A stretch of 64,000 nt of DNA, from positions 60,311 through 124,310 of the forward strand of contig NZ_JACJVN010000055.1 of NCBI RefSeq assembly GCF_014212015.1. The letters are read 5' to 3'. This stretch comes from Cohnella lubricantis. GTDB lineage: Bacteria > Bacillota > Bacilli > Paenibacillales > Paenibacillaceae. A model generated the notes under the pieces. That model had not been told where the DNA came from. It searched no databases and saw only the letters and a program-made list of their open reading frames with translations. Position 1 is the first letter of the stretch. Each line of letters begins with the position of its first letter. Below, in pieces: positions 62,561-64,000 of the stretch. The translations under genes and the position numbers were made by a program.

Positions 62561-62920
62561 TTAGGCGTTGATTTTCTCTTTGGCGGTACCGGCCAGCGTG
62601 TTGAACGCAGCGATGTCGTTCACAGCCAGGTCGGCCAGGATCTTGCGGTTCACTTCGATGCCAGCCAGCTTCAGGCCATGCATCAGCTTGCTGTAGGACA
62701 AGCCGTTCTGACGAGCAGCCGCGTTGATACGCACGATCCACAACTTGCGGAAATTGCGCTTCGTCTGGCGACGGTCGCGGTATGCGTACATCAAGGACTT
62801 CATTACTTGCTCGTTAGCTTTCTTAAAGAGGCGGTGTTTCGCGCCCCAGTAACCTTTTGCGAGTTTCAGGACTCTATTGCGACGGCGGCGCGTTACGAAT
62901 CCGCCTTTGACTCTTGCCAT
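62561..62920 (-). CDS. rplT: 50S ribosomal protein L20
   Basis: This 119-aa basic protein is L20: [20 protein letters not shown], then [20 protein letters not shown] and [21 protein letters not shown]20 is needed early in 50S assembly and represses its own operon by binding the leader mRNA. It is the last gene of infC-rpmI-rplT. Confidence 0.98.
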   Translation of the reverse strand: MARVKGGFVTRRRRNRVLKLAKGYWGAKHRLFKKANEQVMKSLMYAYRDRRQTKRNFRKLWIVRINAAARQNGLSYSKLMHGLKLAGIEVNRKILADLAVNDIAAFNTLAGTAKEKINA

Positions 62921-62972
62921 TGCTCATTACCTCCCGGGAATGTATCGAACGCCTAAGCGATCGAGATATCGA

Positions 62973-63173
62973 TTATTTCAGGTTAGCGAGTTGCTGTTGC
63001 AGACGACGAACGTCGCCTTGAGCCATGTTAGGCTGAGTAGCGAGAACGCGCTTCTGACGTGCGGACTTGTGGGACAGCAAGTGGTTGCGGTACGCTTTGT
63101 AGCGTTTCACTTTGCCCGTGCCCGTAATCTTGAAACGGTCTTTCAGGCTGCTGTGCGTTTTCATCTTAGGCAT
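62973..63173 (-). CDS. rpmI: 50S ribosomal protein L35
   Basis: This 66-aa basic protein is L35, with PKMKTHSSLKDRFKITGTGK and NHLLSHKSARQKR. It lies between infC and rplT in the usual order. Confidence 0.98.
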   Translation of the reverse strand: MPKMKTHSSLKDRFKITGTGKVKRYKAYRNHLLSHKSARQKRVLATQPNMAQGDVRRLQQQLANLK

Positions 63174-63191
63174 CTGTTTTTCCTCCTGTCA

Positions 63192-63707
63192 TCAGTGGCT
63201 CTTAGGAGCCAAAATCATGATCATGCTGCGGCCTTCCAGCTTCGGAACGCGCTCGACGACGCAGATGTCGCCGACTTCCTTCGCTACGCGTTCGAGAATC
63301 TTCAGGCCGATGTTGGCATGGGCAATCTCACGACCGCGGAAGCGCACGGAACATTTGACTTTGTCGCCTTCGCTCAGAAACTTCACGACGTTGCGAAATT
63401 TCACTTGGTAGTCGTGTTCCTCGATATTCGAACGGAACCAGACTTCCTTCAGGTCGACGATCTTCTGATTCTTCCGGGCTTCCTTCTCTTTCTTCTGCTG
63501 CTCATAACGGAATTTGCCGTAGTCCATGATGCGGCACACGGGCGGCTTCGCCTGCGGCGCTACGTTCACCAAGTCCATGTTCGCATCGATCGCCATCTGC
63601 ATCGCTTCGCGGAACGGCGTAATGCCGATCTGCTCTCCGTTAGGTCCAACGAGACGAACTTCCTTCGCCCGGATTTCCTCGTTGATTTGATGATCCTTGC
63701 TGATAAT
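63192..63707 (-). CDS. infC: Translation initiation factor IF-3 (AUU start)
   Basis: This 171-aa factor keeps ribosomal subunits apart and checks start-codon fidelity. Marks: NEEIRAKEVRLVGPNGEQIG, AKPPVCRIMDYGKFRYEQQK and the C-terminal GREIAHANIGLKILERV. The start is ATT at 63707, 6 bases after GGAGG; codons before it do not match IF-3. Non-AUG infC starts are known and make IF-3 autoregulate its own synthesis. Confidence 0.96.
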   Translation of the reverse strand: MISKDHQINEEIRAKEVRLVGPNGEQIGITPFREAMQMAIDANMDLVNVAPQAKPPVCRIMDYGKFRYEQQKKEKEARKNQKIVDLKEVWFRSNIEEHDYQVKFRNVVKFLSEGDKVKCSVRFRGREIAHANIGLKILERVAKEVGDICVVERVPKLEGRSMIMILAPKSH

Positions 63708-63749
63708 GTTCCACCTCCAAAAGGGACTGAGTTGCCTTTCCACACAAAC

Positions 63750-63785
63750 AAAAAAATGCGTGGTCCTCTTGAGAAGACCCGCATC
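63750..63785 (-). terminator. Attenuator in the L20-type leader
   Basis: ATGCG..GGTC pairs with GACC..CGCAT around a loop, followed by seven U residues on the minus strand, about 40 bp ahead of infC. It lies in the ~225-nt leader (63708-63930) with several GC-rich stems; in Bacillota L20 binding to this leader favours termination. Confidence 0.8.
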
Positions 63786-63935
63786 CGTCGCAAACGTGAT
63801 TCGGAGGCTTGCGGCGGGCGTCACTCCCGTCGCTGCCCGGTACGTCGGCTACGCTGTACCAGCCGGCCGTATTGCCGGACAGGTGAGAAGCGGGCGCTTC
63901 TTCTTGCGCGTGCTGATTTAAGCAGTCACCCGACT

Positions 63936-63964
63936 ACTATAGCATGACGCCATGGACGTGTCAA
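63936..63964 (-). promoter_or_regulatory. Sigma-A promoter of infC-rpmI-rplT
   Basis: TTGACA (63959-63964) and TATAGT (63936-63941) are exactly 17 bp apart on the minus strand. 63965-64000 shows no gene. Confidence 0.88.
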
Positions 63965-64000
63965 TATCCGTTCCAGCCAAAATCGGATAGGAGGCTACCC

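Overview
The window comes from a GC-rich, endospore-forming Bacillota, most likely a Paenibacillaceae member (Paenibacillus/Cohnella type). This rests on GerP-like and YjcZ-like spore proteins, a SigI/RsgI pair, a T-box leader ahead of ilvB, an infC gene with an AUU start, AGGAGG ribosome sites, and sugar ABC importers without a dedicated ATPase. Genus is inferred from gene content only.

Region 1 (1-9230, minus strand) is a galactonate-type operon. In transcription order it encodes a BASS-family transporter, a KDPG/KDPGal-type aldolase, an MBL-fold hydrolase, an aldehyde dehydrogenase, two ABC permeases, a solute-binding lipoprotein, D-galactonate dehydratase (DgoD) and a GH42 beta-galactosidase cut by the window edge. 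Palindromes overlap its promoter.

Region 2 (9240-32300) is the most interesting part and looks like a D-arabinan utilisation locus. It has two GH172 (DUF2961) genes, two exported GH183 (DUF4185) genes plus the remnant of a third, a GH116, a GH127, a DUF6259-like putative glycosidase, a complete importer (binding protein and two permeases), a FucU-type mutarotase, a FucI-type isomerase, an AraB-type ribulokinase, a zinc alcohol dehydrogenase, and AraC and LacI regulators. The inferred flow is: exported GH183 enzymes cut D-arabinan, oligosaccharides are imported, cytoplasmic GH172/GH116/DUF6259-like enzymes release D-arabinose, and FucU, FucI and the kinase convert it to D-ribulose 5-phosphate. 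No AraD epimerase or FucA aldolase is present, which fits D-arabinose better than L-arabinose or L-fucose.

Region 3 (32400-38340) is a compact spore island bracketed by two YjcZ-like microproteins. It holds five GerPA/PF-like proteins plus one more divergent member, two GerPC-like proteins, three Hsp20-like proteins and two proteins with an LSm/SH3-like head and Gly-rich tail; a third of that last family lies at 60582.

Region 4 (38400-50650) carries a methyltransferase, an ABC-2 exporter whose ATPase gene is broken by an apparent micro-inversion, a three-subunit molybdenum hydroxylase, an FUSC protein, a PAS histidine kinase, rsgI-sigI and a small CxxC protein.

Region 5 (50660-59800) holds a 2-Cys peroxiredoxin with a PerR-like box and the branched-chain amino acid cluster T-box-ilvB-ilvN-ilvC-leuA-aminotransferase-leuB.

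Region 6 (59900-64000) has a GNAT, a small spore-type protein, an IS1595-like transposase that appears to have lost its catalytic residues and is flanked by a dispersed repeat family (another copy pair lies at 52628-52764), and the infC-rpmI-rplT operon with its attenuator leader. No tRNA, rRNA or CRISPR array was seen.
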